A stretch of DNA of 64,000 nt. It comes from Pinus tabuliformis (Eukaryota > Streptophyta > Pinopsida > Pinales > Pinaceae). The stretch is from assembly GCA_031772625.1 (NCBI GenBank), contig CM062816.1, forward strand, positions 827,992,556 through 828,056,555, written 5' to 3'. Position numbers and translations under genes: made by a program. A model generated the notes under the pieces. The model ran no database searches. It was given only the letters and a program-made list of their open reading frames with translations, and was not told the origin of the DNA. Shown here piece after piece: positions 42,000 through 53,560 of this stretch. Each line of letters begins with the position of its first letter. Position 1 is the first letter of the stretch.

Positions 42000-43090
42000 A
42001 CGAAATGGTCTCCATTTTTTCAAGTTCCCTCGTCATATGGGGAAACTTATATTCAATTTGCATCCTAGTGAGCCACTTACCTTGGTTAAGAAGTCTCCCT
42101 ACTTTCACAACTCGATAGAGTTATGTGCGTTGATGGCATGTGTCCTTTGTCTTCGTGTCCATGATCTAATCCACTGTAGCATATTGAATGCAATCATTAT
42201 TGAGTTTTGTGCGAGCAAATTTATCAACTACCTCCAAGATGTCTAATAGAGGTGGAAAATATGGTAGAAGTGGCTCCACATTAAATATTGGGTGCAAGTC
42301 AAGGCAAGGGGTAATACTTAATTCAAAATAATTTTTTCACGTAACCTTTTTTATTGTATAAGCCCCATATCAGAATGATCTAAGATTCATATGGGGGCCT
42401 GTGAAATTCTCATTCTATAAATGCAACCACACCTTATCACTAACCTAAAACTTGTGTGGAACCCTGTGTTGGTCATGTCACTTAAAATGTTATCCCTGGG
42501 TTCTGCTAAAAATGAAGATGTTATCTAAATATATAACCACAATTAAGTTTCTAAAATGTCGTAGGATATCATCCATCATCCTCATGAACGTTGTTGAAAC
42601 ATTAGTCATTCCAAAGGGCATGAACAACCATTCAAAAAGGACTTTTTTAGATTTGAAGGTTGTCTTCCATACATCAGTTTGTTCAATTGGAAACTGGTGG
42701 TAGCCTATCCTTAGATCAATCTTACTTAATAAATTAGCACCCTTAAGTTGATCAGAATATCATCAATATGGGGGATAAGTAATCTATTCTTGACAATTAT
42801 TTTATTTAGGGCTCTATAATCAATACAGAGTCTTCATATCCCATCCTTCTACACCAACACAATCAGACTTATAAGGTGAGGAACTTAGTCAAATGTGGCC
42901 TTTTTGGATGAACTCGCAAATGTGAAATTTTATTTCCTCATTCTCTAAGAGAGAGTGTTTATATATTGGGCCATTAGGTAAACGAGTGTCAGATATCGAG
43001 TCAATTGAGTATTTGACATGGCAGTATAGAGGCATCCCCACATGTGGAGCAAATATATCTCTGTATATCTCTAAAATCTTGTCCACTTGC
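42000..43090 (-). pseudogene. G4 reverse transcriptase with internal deletion to integrase C-terminus
   Basis: RT starts at 42889-43086: DKILEIYRDIFAPHVGMPLY, then SISDTRLPNGPIYKHSLLEN. It then runs through RLCIDYRALNKI (about 42840), DVWKTTFK, EWLFMPFGMTN and an active site VIYLDNIFIF (about 42540), where the second Asp of YLDD is Asn. Beyond about 42400 the text changes to LHPIFNVEPLLPYFPPLLD (about 42290), the end of a gypsy integrase, followed by DTKTKDTC and KGRLLNQGKWLTRMQ to 42000. So thumb, RNase H and integrase core are missing. Confidence 0.75.
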
Positions 43091-43329
43091 TCGTGTACTG
43101 TGGCTAGGCCCTATGATGTGGCCATGGTGGTCAAAATGGCCTTCCTTCCACCTTCTGACCAAACCATGAAGAGGATAAACTTTTCACTTTAAAAGGTTAC
43201 TTTTTCGACATTGTTTTGCTAATATCAATGAGATTACAATAGTTGGAACTACCTATGGTACCCTATAGACATGACCTCATAGAATAACAATGGCATTACA
43301 AGAACAAGACTCATAAGCCTCATGATGTT

Positions 43330-43666
43330 TTCACATGTAAGGTTTTCTTAAAAGAAGGTCACAAACTTCGAGTGGAGAAACATCACAGTACCTCATCTTT
43401 GAAGGGCTTGATATCATAGGATAAGCAACATTGTTGACTAACATAGATGTCTCATCCATGGCTAACCAACCAATGGTGTATGGTTGGGGTTGTGGCCTTG
43501 TTGGTAGCTTCAATATTTTAAGGACCTCGGTCGATATCAGGTTCTTCTGGCTCCCGCTATCAATAATGAAATCTTTTGAAGTCCCCTTCGCCCACATAAG
43601 TGAATAGAAGAGGTACTCCCCCTCTTCAAGCTCCTTTGGCTCTTCTAGTTGGATCTTTGTGGTCAC
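43330..43666 (-). pseudogene. G4 aspartic protease
   Basis: 111 open codons: EEGEYLFYSLMWAKGTSKDF, then IIDSGSQKNLISTEVLKILK, LPTRPQPQPYTIGW, and DVSPLEVCDLLLRKPYM. The catalytic D-S-G-S is intact and the Leu-Leu-x-x-Pro-Tyr end fits the retropepsin C-terminal strand (usually L-L-G-x-P/R). It is preceded by a decayed gag and followed by RT. Confidence 0.85.
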
Positions 43667-43699
43667 AATGGTAGAACTGGGTTCTACATCAATGATTCA

Positions 43700-44760
43700 C
43701 TTTTCTTTATCATGTTCTTAATCAGAATTAGAGCTAGAATTTGTTTCCTTTTCTTTAAGCTCTACCAACAATGATTGTTTCGAGTGTCATTCATTAGTGT
43801 TGTTCCAGGGGATTGTTGAAATCATACTACTTTCCAATGTCCTTTTTGACTTCCCATTACCCTTGTTTGTCAATGAATTGGGTTGATTGTCTTGAGGTTG
43901 GCCGTCCTTGTTTCTTCCCTTTTTTTTTTAGTTTGAGTTGCCTTTTCTAGGCTTCTGTTGCACTGGATTTACAAACCCAAACTCCCACTTATTCCTCTAA
44001 TTCAATTTCCACTCAAATTTTGACAACATATTGATAAGTGGTTCCCATTTAAGGAGATATCCAAGAAATCCATCTTCATTTGGATGTACATATGTAGAAC
44101 ACTACAATATTTCATAACTAGGTATTGCTTAGAGTCTCTGATAGCTAGCTTGGAGCACAACATATGAAAAATATTAGTGTGCTTTTTCACCATCTGGTAT
44201 CTCTCCTATCACAGGGTTGTCCATCTCGCATACTATTATTCATATTTCCCTATAGGGTAAACCTCCCTAAGAGCATCAATAAAGCTTCCCAAGTGGGCCC
44301 TACCTTGAATATCACAAACTCATTTTAATTTTGTCTCTCCATGTAACCTTCCCACCAATCTTTTGACATGCGAAAGGGCTTTCAAGAGTGCAAAGGCGAT
44401 TTTTTCATTGTTGGATTTTTTTTAGACAAAGTAATATCCTTCTAACAAATTTAACCATTTCTCTGAAGTGTTTGCATCTATCTAAATTTCTTATAAGGGG
44501 ATATCAAATTTAACTTGTACCTTAAAGTGTGTCGTACCTCCAAAACTATCATTGGTTGAAAGGTTCCTCGGTCGTTGTTAAGTCATTGAAGAATCTAAAG
44601 AAAATTTTCCATCATCTCATTCCTCTGTCATGCAAGTGCTTCCTTGAGAAACAACTCCATAGGAACTCTTGCTCTGTCAATTATCTTTTCTTTCACCATG
44701 GGAGGCTACTTGCATTAGCAAAAGAAATTGTTTCCAAGTGAAAGTGGCTCAAGACCTAAC
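43700..44760 (-). pseudogene. G4 gag remnant
   Basis: Minus-strand pieces: VGPTWEALL (about 44310), DWWEGYMERQ (about 44350), FHMLCSKLAIRDSKQYLVMK and LHMYIQMKMDFLDIS (open at 44002-44193), then a Lys/Gln-rich tail (about 43990-43850). The order fits the retrotransposon gag core. Many stops; the start is not fixed. Confidence 0.65.
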
Positions 44761-44817
44761 TCTTTTTACCTTGACCTTGCCGAGGAAATGCACCAAGAAA
44801 TAACAAGGAGCAAACTA

Positions 44818-44828
44818 CTATGATACCA
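44818..44828 (-). promoter_or_regulatory. G4 primer binding site
   Basis: The minus strand reads TGGTATCATAG six bases after the likely LTR end (...GTACAACTCA). It is of initiator-Met type. Confidence 0.6.
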
Positions 44829-44834
44829 CCGATT

Positions 44835-45442
44835 TGAGTTGTACAAGGAATGAAATAAAAGGAAGGAAAGGAAATGAAACACACACACAAAGAAATATAA
44901 TAGAAAGCACAGTAATATGGTGAAAACCCAACTTCTATTAATGAATTAAATAACAAAATTTCGTAGAACACAAATTGGCTAGAATGGTGGAAACTATCTC
45001 TAAAGAGAGAGAGAGAGAGATAACAACTACATGCATTCACACAAGCTACTACAAGAGGCCAAAAGAATGGCCTTTTAACATAAATAAATAACCTTAAAGG
45101 TCCAAAATCATAACCCTAGAAGATGAAGTGCCAAAAGGTTTGTGGGCCCTGAAGTGGTTAGTTGATATATCAACTACTTTGGGGCACAAATTTTGTAAAT
45201 AATATATGTTTGGAGCATGCAATAACTTGTTGGAAAGAACTACCTAAGGGATACAACTTTCAAATGGGGTGAAGGCATGACATGGAAACCCATGTCCCCT
45301 AAAATTGCCAAAAAATGTTATTTAGGGCCTCAAAAGGGCCCCAGAATTTTGAAACCCAAAAACCATATAAAAATTGCCAAGAAGATAAATGAATGTTGAG
45401 TCAATGGAAGAGGTGGGTGACCACTAATATCCACTTAAATCA
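44835..45442 (-). repeat. G4 5' LTR
   Basis: In plus orientation it starts TGAGTTGTACAAGG and ends CCACTTAAATCA. The right half matches 41780-41986. A (GA)n run lies at 45005-45020. Confidence 0.65.
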
Positions 45443-45580
45443 CGCATGCATCATGGCCGAGTTCTACAATATCAATAATATTAATGATATTAATAACTTG
45501 TTACTTCTTGAGAAACAAAGAGAATTAGAAAAGTTTCTTTGCAATTCTTACAATCATGGGAGAAAACAATAAAACAAATT
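45443..45580. other. Non-coding flank
   Basis: AT-rich, with an ATCAATAATATTAATGATAT imperfect palindrome near 45470. No gene seen. Confidence 0.4.
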
Positions 45581-45584
45581 AGCT

Positions 45585-45700
45585 CAGGAGTTTAGCTCAA
45601 CTAAGTGTCACTAATGTTGTTAGGCATTTGGTTGGTTTTTTTCTAATAGGTGCCTAGTTCGAATCCCCTTTTGTTATGTGCACTAGTCCATATTGTTGGG
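45585..45700 (+). mobile_element. tRNA-like SINE candidate, copy A1
   Basis: The A-box-like TTTAGCTCAACTAAG (45591) and B-box GTTCGAATCCC (45657) are about 66 bases apart. The stretch resembles 47560-47690 (GTTAGCTCA, CAATGTTG, TAGG, TTGG, GGTG, CTAG, ATCCCCTTT in the same order). The extra spacing compared with a plain tRNA fits a long-variable-arm tRNA ancestor. Ends and target duplication are not clear. Confidence 0.45.
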
Positions 45701-47550
45701 TTTATTAGAGTTCATAATAACATTATAATATATATTAATACAATAATATAGCATATTATTGAATAATAATATAATAATAAAATAATATCTTATATAGATA
45801 TGTATGTGTGTATTTGTGTATGTACATGTATATAGATATGTCTTTCTCTTCCTCTCACCCACATACACTCTATATAATTTTAATGTAAAACCTCCTTGGA
45901 ATGTCCAAATGGAGGGAAGTTTAATTGTCAGCTACAATATCTACTAGTAACTCCAAGGGAGTCAACTAGATTGAACTTTTGATTCATGGCCTCCTTGAGA
46001 GTAACATGCTTAAAGCTGAAGATCCAACTTATTAAGCTAACCCTTGGGGATACACATACACACATATATAAACAATGTTTTGAATGAAAATAGAATAACA
46101 TGAGCCTGGATCCATCTTAACTCAAAAATTATTAAGAAAGATCAAATCCTTTGAAGTGTAAACATTTTTCCAATTTTTTGTTTGGTCGGTTTTATAACTT
46201 CTTAAAGTAACTAAACCACAATCGTTAATTATCAACCATGGTAGGTCTTTTATTTCAAAGGTGTTTTCACTATCTATGTTGATACATGTAACAGTCAGGT
46301 AAAACATAAAAGATGTCGTTGAACACACTTGCAAAAATTAAAATACTCTTGCAGAATGGAAATACAAACTTACAGGAATTAAAAGGCACACTGCAAAAAT
46401 GAAACACACTCGACACTTCATAAAAACTTCAGAATAAAGATAAGTGCGCCATACACTATCAGCTAAAGATATAACAAGAATTAAATAACATGGAATTGAT
46501 TAACCTGTGTAAAAACACACAATAAATCTGGAAGCAAAAGTGTATCTATCCCACAATAAACATGTACAACGATAATAAGAAATCCACACCTAACACATGA
46601 AAGAAACAAATATCCTATCAACATTGTGATCCCTGCTAAAGAGGAGGGCCCTTCCTCCCTAGCAGGGTGCAGGAAGAAAATGAAAACTTAGTTAAGAATT
46701 CAACACAGAAATTGCAATAACATCACTAGATATGCTTATATTAAAAATAGTTGAAGAGTACAAGATCAAAATGTCAGTATTGTCTATGTTCCGTCCTCCT
46801 TCACTTGAGACTAAACTCTTCTTATAAAGTCTTTACAGAGTCCCAAAATTAGGAAAACGAATCAATCATGAGAATCTGTGATTCTCATGTTGATTAAGCT
46901 AACAGAAATAATAAAAAAATATAAATTGTTACAAGTTGTTTCAATAAAGATTTGTTGTGGTTACACCACTCTTGTTTAGACACAATTGTAACTGCTCATA
47001 TCTTCTTAACTGCCCACATGGAATTACTTTATGCGGCCCTTGACAGTTGTCTTTGAAACAGCTACAGTCTTGACAATTCGTGGTGTAACAGTAGCTTCAT
47101 GCTGTAACAACAACTCGAATCGTGTACAACAGGAAATGATAAACTCGTGGTGCAATAGTAAATCGAACCTTATAGCAGAACGGAATAGCAACAGTCGCTC
47201 ATCCATGGCTATCAGTAGTTATGAAAACACTTGAAATAAAAACATTCCGAAGAAGTCTTCCAAAGATACCCTAGTTAGTCATCCCAAAGAAAGCATCATT
47301 TCATTCAATACTTAGCATAAAATAGCATAATAATACGTCAAAGAAAAGATTGCTTCTTTATTAGAGGGAGTGACATTGTAATAGGGAGATTGTAGGTTCA
47401 AATGAGGGGAAATGACCAAAAATGGGGAAAAGGATGCCTGAAATATCCTTAAATATTACACCTAACAATTTTTACACTCCAAAAAAATTGCACTTCTATA
47501 GATAAGATCCCTCTCAACTTTTTATAGCTCTAAATTAAGATAGATCTAGA
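45701..47550. other. AT-rich non-coding region
   Basis: TA/AT-rich runs at 45720-45850, then anonymous sequence. Open frames are short, and some (47024-47234) overlap on both strands without any motif. Nothing is recognised. Confidence 0.5.
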
Positions 47551-47554
47551 GTGG

Positions 47555-47690
47555 GTCTAGCCCAACAGGTTAGCTCACTTGATTGTGACCAATGTTGCTA
47601 GGATTTTGGCTAGTTTTGTGTCCACTGGTGTCTAGCTTAAATCCCCTTTGTTGAAGTTCACTGATTTATGTTAACAAGTTTACTAAAGAT
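47555..47690 (+). mobile_element. tRNA-like SINE candidate, copy A2
   Basis: Second copy of the unit at 45585-45700: GGTTAGCTCACTTGATTG (A box, 47570) and TCTAGCTTAAATCCCC (decayed B box, 47631). Spacing is about 61 bases. It is followed by GTTGAAGTTCACT, like GTTATGTGCACT in copy A1. Confidence 0.45.
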
Positions 47691-47712
47691 GTCATCCCTG
47701 AATGTGGGAAAG

Positions 47713-47714
<2 letters not shown>

Positions 47715-47799
<85 letters not shown>
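47715..47799. repeat. (CT)30 then (AT)12 microsatellite
   Basis: 60 bases of perfect CT followed by about 25 bases of AT. The apparent ORFs across it are repeat artefacts (Ser-Leu repeats). Confidence 0.98.
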
Positions 47800-48250
47800 A
47801 GTGACATGTTGAGCTCATATCGAGTATCGTACCCTTGCCTATGGGCAAGAGGATGGGGTGCTTGGCTACATGGGCATCAATTTTTAAAATGTAGGAATGA
47901 TGTGAGCCTAGATACGAGTGTCCGAAATGGCTAGAAGTTTCACTTAAATTTATAAGGAACTTCAAGTTGGGAGTGACAATACTATATATTACAAATATAA
48001 ATAATATTTCAGATTATAATGTATTTAGATAATTATCATTTTAAATTTTATTTGAAACAAATTGTAGGCCAATCTAGTGTGCTAGAAATCCTCCATAATA
48101 CCAATTTTGAACTATATTAAAATCTGTGAAATTAAAACCTTATATTTCTCAAACAACTGTAATATAAAAATTACTAATTTAATTTGCACTAATAATTATA
48201 TGAACATATTTAACCAAATATTGAAACTTCATTATCCATTAATATTCAAA
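47800..48250. other. Non-coding, AT-rich
   Basis: No frame or repeat of note. It separates the microsatellite from the LINE tail. Confidence 0.5.
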
Positions 48251-48256
48251 TAGAAA

Positions 48257-48910
48257 ATGGGGGTGGTAGGAGCGGGAGGGGTTATTCTCAACTCTAATGG
48301 AAAAATTGAAATTGAGTACGTTGGGGGTTAGGAAATTGTGCAAATAATGTGGTAGAGTCATATGGCTTACTACAATTGCTCCTTCTGACCGAAAAAACAA
48401 ACATTAAAGATTTGGTAGCGTTGGGAGATTCACAGCTAGTTAGCCATCACCTTGTTCATGGATCTTTGCCTAAGGATTATAAGTTTTGAAGCATTATTGA
48501 TTGAATCAGGATTTTGAAACTAGGATTCTCTACTTTTAGCTTCTTTTATGTGTTGAGAATGAACAATTCTACTATAGATGACCTCGCCAACAAGGTGTAA
48601 ACTTGGACGCATAAGTCCTAATGAGAAATGCCATTCCTTCCCTCGCAACTATTCCTTAACAGTGGGTTTGTTATGCAATGTAATTTTTGTTTATATCTAC
48701 AGATCTTTTGCAGAATCTACACCTCGAAAGACATTGGGTCCTTTAGGATAGTAAAACAACTAATAAAGATTGAGAATAAAGATTAACGTGATGTTATAGG
48801 TATAGTTAGCCTCAAAGAATTTTCATTGTACTCACCTATTGTACGGGGCATTATCTAGGTGTAGATTTTGATTTAATACAATATTCTCATCACAGTGAAA
48901 AAAATAAATT
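48257..48910 (+). mobile_element. 5'-truncated LINE tail with RNase H domain
   Basis: MGVVGAGGVILNSNGKIEIE, then after a one-base shift LGNCANNVVESYGLLQLLLL, DLVALGDSQLVSHHLVHGS, and later FYVLRMNNSTIDDLANK (about 48600). This is the RNase HI fold carried at the C-terminus of many plant L1 elements (G-G-V-I, N-N-x-x-E, G-D-S, N-x-x-x-D-x-L-A). Glu and Asp of the active site are kept; the first Asp lies before the truncation. An A-rich stretch (GTGAAAAAAATAAATT, about 48896) may be the tail. EN and RT are absent, as in a 5'-truncated insertion. Confidence 0.7.
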
Positions 48911-49569
48911 TCCAACTAGAAAATGAGAAATAAGATACATATATACAATTTTAACATATTTGTGAAATTAAACTTTACATATAGAAACTTCAAACATTAT
49001 TGTGAATTTGAACTAATGTTTAGTTCTAATTGGAAAAAAAAAATAGTATCACTCTCTTAATACCAAAATATAATAAAAATCAATTATATGGTTGGTTGAT
49101 AGCAATAATATATTGGATCAAATGCTTGTCATTGGAACTATGTTGATTTATTAGACTTTCATGTTTAATTTCAACTCGAACACAAACATACATGCATTAA
49201 AAGTTATTAATATCCACAACCATAAAGTGAGTATTATTAACTTTTTTCAATTAAATAATTATTAAAAAAAACTAATTGTAGTTGAGTCATTGTTTTATAG
49301 TGATATTTTGAATAAATATAATAAAAATATTTGCATTTTAACTTAATAATACTGAAAATTGTCATTTATTAATACAAAAACAAAATTTTAATTTAAAGTT
49401 CTCCATATTGACACCTCATTCCCAATCTCTTATTTCCTTGACACTAAAGCTCTTAAAATGTGTCGAAGTTCTCAAAATCGTTCCCACCTAATTGAGGACA
49501 TTTCATTCTCATTCCTAAGTTCCCAAAAGTGTTGAAATGACAAAAATGAGTTTTGAAGATACCTAGAGT

Positions 49570-49571
<2 letters not shown>
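48911..49571. other. AT-rich non-coding region
   Basis: Low GC, no coding text, no repeats beyond short A/T runs. Confidence 0.5.

Positions 49572-49607
<36 letters not shown>
49572..49607. repeat. (CT)18 microsatellite
   Basis: A perfect CT run of 36 bases ends before GCATGTATGTAT. Confidence 0.98.
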
Positions 49608-49611
<4 letters not shown>

Positions 49612-51115
49612 GTATGTATTCACCCTCATCCATCTTGTATTTTAAGTGTTCTAAGTTGTTGTCCTTTTCTTGGTATTTTTTTATGCTTTTTACTTGAAAT
49701 CCGGTCAAAATTATTGGAATAACATATTTGAGTTGTTAAATTTGTATAGACTCAGTGCCTCAAGGGTTTTCTGGGGCTTTGAATCTATCTATGCATTTCA
49801 ACTAATGAAAAAAGCAATCTCACCCAAAATTATATCATCATACCATGGTGAAAAAGGAAAAAATATGGAACAAATAGACATCACCTTTTTATTTTTATTA
49901 GGGTTTCATGTTTAAATGGATGAGTGTGAATTTGTAGTTTTAGATTATATGATAATTCTCCCTTATGAGACTTTCTCTCACTTATGTGTCCTTCTCAGGA
50001 AGGGAGTTAAATGTTATAGAGAAACATGTAAAGTAACCAAAAAATGCTTAGATAATCATACATTTACTATGTTATAAACCACATAAATTTACAAACTATA
50101 GTACATATAGATGAGAAAGAGGGAGAGATGTCATACATGTCACCTTATTCATCAATAGGGAGGTATTCTAAAGGTTGAGGCATGAGAAGTGGGGGAAGAT
50201 TAGTGGCAAAGGCCGAAAAGAGTTGAAAAGATGAACAATACAGGAGGATGTAGAGGACAACCTATCTTTATGCATGCATACCTGCATGTCTGACTACATT
50301 CCTTCTTAGTTGTTTACTTGGAGGGTTCGGATTTATGGCTTCTTGAGGTTTTTTAAAGGAGTTTAACTAGGAGTGGAGCAAATCCCAATAGTTTGTCTTG
50401 TATCATTCAAGTCGGATTCCTATATAAAATTGTGCAGGATTACCCATCAAAATTGCGAGAACCGAAAAAACCCACCAAAAAAACTCACTAAAAACAACTC
50501 GAAATAAAATTCATCAAAACATATAAAAATTAAGAATTAAAAAACTTAACCAACATTTAAACTATTTAACATACCTTAATTACCTTAATTAAATGGGAAT
50601 GTTCTTCCCACCACATGGAGCATTTTTTTACTTAAATTTGACAAACACATTCTATTACGAATTGCACTACCACATTCAAAGGCTTGACCTTTGAGACTCT
50701 TTGAACGTATTTTGCGTTACACGTGTTCCACATCTATAAGAATTAGAGCCCGCCTTCCACAAACCTTCGCTGGCGGCCTCGATTTTGACCCATTTGTTTG
50801 TCCTTTGGCGTGAGCAATGGAAAAACGCCACACGCCTTTCTCTCATAGGAAACAACGAAGGTGGCGACAAATATCCAACCACCCATCACAATTACTTCGA
50901 AAGAGTAAACACTTCAGCGTTGACTTTGACTAATTTGTCAAGATGCTATTTGAGTTTTAGAAATCAAAATTTTCCACTCCATCCCTAAGTTGTAAGGTTG
51001 TCCATTTCGTGGAAAAAGACTTAACATGAAAGTTTATGTGGCAATGGTCAAGCCACGTGGCTTCTGAACATTGGTTGGTAGGGACCCAATGCAGTGATGA
51101 GCTAATGATTTTTTC
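49608..51115. other. Anonymous non-coding region
   Basis: Short frames on both strands (for example 49670-49915, 50676-50988) show no motif or codon pattern. A slightly GC-richer patch lies at 50690-50880. I see no gene. Confidence 0.45.
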
Positions 51116-51189
51116 CATATACAACAAAGGTGATATCGCTTTTCTTTTTTTTCATATACAACAAAGGTGATATTGCTTTTCTTTTTAAT
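51116..51189. repeat. Tandem duplication of 37 bases
   Basis: CATATACAACAAAGGTGATA is repeated at 51116 and 51153 with one change (ATCGC to ATTGC), each copy ending in CTTTTCTTTTT. A recent local duplication. Confidence 0.9.
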
Positions 51190-51977
51190 ACCCACATGAA
51201 GCTAAAAAGATATGATCTTTCCTAGTGGCCCCTACATCATGGGTGGGAGACCCCTCTCTTAACTGTTAGAGGTTGGGTTTCAATTTTATGGAGAATATTC
51301 CCAATACGATATTAGTTTTGGCTTGTCTTCCACACTTTATAAGTTATAGACAATAGGTAATAACACTAGAAAACTCCTAGGTGGGCCAATCTTCTAAGTT
51401 AATTAATATCCTAATATGTGTATGTATGTGTATTGATGTTGATTGTGATATAAGCTTTTTCAAAAATATAATTAAATTTAGATAGTGACTAGGTTATAAG
51501 ATATTTTCAATTAAATGTAATATGTGTCATGAATACATACACTTCCACAAGACTATAAAAAGGGATAACCTCTTGTTGCTAATTAGATGAGCAAATAATA
51601 CACATCAAAAGGGAAGAAGCATATCAACCCCATTTCAAGTTATTTACCTTGTTAAGTCAAATCTTAGCAAATTGTTTTGTTGCACTAAGTAAGGAGGAGT
51701 TGTTGATTGGGATTATTTTGAGTGGTTGGGTGGAATGGCTATTATCTTCTCCATCCAATTTCAAATCCCCTTTAATGACATGATGAATTACAATGCCTTG
51801 ATAAATATTGTAGTAATGACTTTGTGTCTATGAATATTTATTGTATTGGCTTCAATCCTTGTGAACTGAAACTTTTAGGTGAGTATACATGTGGGTTGGT
51901 ATGGTACCAACAACCTCACTCTAGCTCTCGGGCTGAGAGGAAGGTTGATTTCGTTTCTCGAAGAAAAAAAGAAAAAT

Positions 51978-51980
<3 letters not shown>
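51190..51980. other. Anonymous non-coding region
   Basis: No reading frame. A weak B-box-like GGTTGGGTTTCAATTTT (51271) and a T/A-rich part are present; not enough for a call. Confidence 0.4.

Positions 51981-51982
<2 letters not shown>

Positions 51983-52018
<36 letters not shown>
51983..52018. repeat. (TA)18 microsatellite
   Basis: A TA run follows an A-rich stretch. The flanking low-complexity frames are artefacts. Confidence 0.97.
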
Positions 52019-52021
<3 letters not shown>

Positions 52022-52750
52022 GAAAGAAAGAAAGAAAAAAAGTGGGGAGTTGTAAAACATAAATAATGAGAACCCAAAGGATACACAAGAAGAAGATGAG
52101 TGTGAAAAACTAAAAGGGTGGAAAATTGGTGGAACATTAAGGGAATGAAGAAGAAATACAATGCTAGAATGGAAACTAAAAAGCCAGGGGGAGGAACAAC
52201 CATTTCCAATGATGGGTGACCCCCCAACCTAGGAGGAAATCAATATAGACCTTTAGATTCCCACATATGTGAGCGCAATCAAGTTGATCTACTCTTTGTT
52301 TGTCATAAGAGGGAGGAAGTCCATAAAAGAATTGAGAGAATGATAATTTGAACAAAACAAACATTGAGATTACAATTCTCACTGTCAAGTTCAACTACTC
52401 CCCTTTAAGGCCTATCTAAAAACTTTCCATGTTCCATTGATATAACACTCTATACATTTGGTTTGTAAAACATTCCTTGGAAGTTATGCAAGTGAAAGCA
52501 TGAAGACGATGGAAAATTGTTCAATCTCATGCTCATGCAGCGATGTAAAGTTAGACTTCTTCATATTTTTTGACGTGATATGTTGTGTGAATCTAATCAC
52601 AACCACTTATTGCATCAAGAGAAGTGAAGTGCATTTTACAACTTGGCATTAAAGAGATAGTAATATCCCTCCCATATCCATAATGCTAACATCAACTTAA
52701 ATGTTGAGCCAATATGATATTTTATACGAACTAAAGATATTATACTAATA
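52019..52750. other. Anonymous non-coding region
   Basis: A-rich start, then mixed sequence. The 72-81-codon minus frames and the 64-codon plus frame have no recognisable features. Confidence 0.4.
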
Positions 52751-52972
52751 TGTGTGTGTGTGTGTGTCCTAATTTTAAGGTCACAACCAATTTAGACACC
52801 AAATTGGTGTATGAGACCCCCTTGTTTGTGGGATAAGGGACCCTTGTGTGCAACAATTTAACTATTAAGGTCTATGCAGATGTACATATTTTATGCCCCT
52901 CTAGATTTGAACCCGTGACCTCTTTGGAGGAAGCACATGTTCTTAACCATTACGCCCACTCAAGTGGTGTAT
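52751..52972 (-). mobile_element. tRNA-derived SINE, minus strand, with (AC)n tail
   Basis: On the minus strand the 5' end has GAGTGGGCGTAATGGTTAAG (A box, about 52942-52961), then CTCCAAAGAGGTCACGGGTT and CAAATCT (B box GGGTTCAAATCT, about 52903-52914). The A-B distance of about 35-45 bases is as in a tRNA. The head is followed by an unrelated body of about 135 bases and ends in a (AC)8 run (52751-52767), a plausible SINE tail. Pol III transcription would start near 52970. No aminoacyl-stem pairing was checked, so a tRNA gene is not claimed. Confidence 0.65.
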
Positions 52973-53173
52973 GTGTGTAAAAATACCATAATAACTAAAG
53001 AGAGGAATATAATGCATTTTTGTTTGACACCAATGGTGGCTTTTTTTTATTAATGGTGAAATACATGATACCAAACATATATGTAAGACAATCTAGTGTA
53101 AATTTATCTTAATTCAATATCTTTTAAGTATTGAGAGATTTTCATCTCAATATACTACTATAAAAATAGTTTA

Positions 53174-53560
53174 GTGACATGTGCCTTGTCCATTAATCAT
53201 GTGCCTATTGTCAAACATAAAAATCCTAAGTGTATTCGAGCAAATTCTTCTTCAATGTCCATGGTTATAAGACGAGATGTCAATGTGGATGCAATTCCTC
53301 AAATTCTTTGTAAAGCACTTATTGGTAGGATTTTTAGAAAAAAGGTCTCAAAAAGATCCCTTAAGATGTGGATTATTCAGCTGGAAGTTTGTTTTGGATT
53401 ATTCTTCTTCGCATGTTTTTATCATGTGAGGTTGGCTCACTTTTATTTTTGTAGAGGAAAAAGATGCCTCGTTGATTCAGGAAACATCGTGGAAATATGA
53501 ACTATCTGCTCTAATTATCAAGCAATGGCTAGTATACTTTGATACATAGGAACAAGTGTC
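53174..53560 (+). pseudogene. LINE ORF1 (DUF4283-like) remnant
   Basis: Open at 53174-53500: IPQILCKALIGRIFRKKVSK, and in a neighbouring frame GWLTFIFVEEKDASLIQETS with KYELSALIIKQW. This matches the DUF4283 pattern found at the start of plant LINE ORF1 proteins (A-L-I-G-R/K-I, then G-x-F-x-F, then W...L...W). Presumably RNA binding. The rest of ORF1 (to about 54500) is unreadable apart from Ser/Pro-rich text. Confidence 0.6.

Larger units (their letters stand above)
41557..45442 (-). mobile_element. G4: decayed Ty3/gypsy element, minus strand
   Basis: The 5' LTR is at 44835-45442 and a partial 3' LTR at about 41557-41986. Between them, right to left, are gag (44700-43700), protease (43666-43330), RT (43090-42420) and an integrase C-terminal fragment (42290-42000). 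RNase H and the integrase core are deleted. The left end of the 3' LTR is cut where G2 begins, which suggests G2 landed in it. Confidence 0.75.

Noticed and set aside
45591..45667. tRNA gene
   Set aside because: A and B boxes are present, but spacing is too long and I could not pair an acceptor stem; a SINE remnant is more likely.
47666..47965. Open frames of 88-100 codons on both strands
   Set aside because: They are translations of the (CT)n/(AT)n microsatellite (Ser-Leu and Tyr-Ile repeats), not genes.
52900..52972. tRNA gene on the minus strand
   Set aside because: Good internal promoter boxes, but the 3' side continues into a SINE-like body and no convincing acceptor stem with its partner was found.
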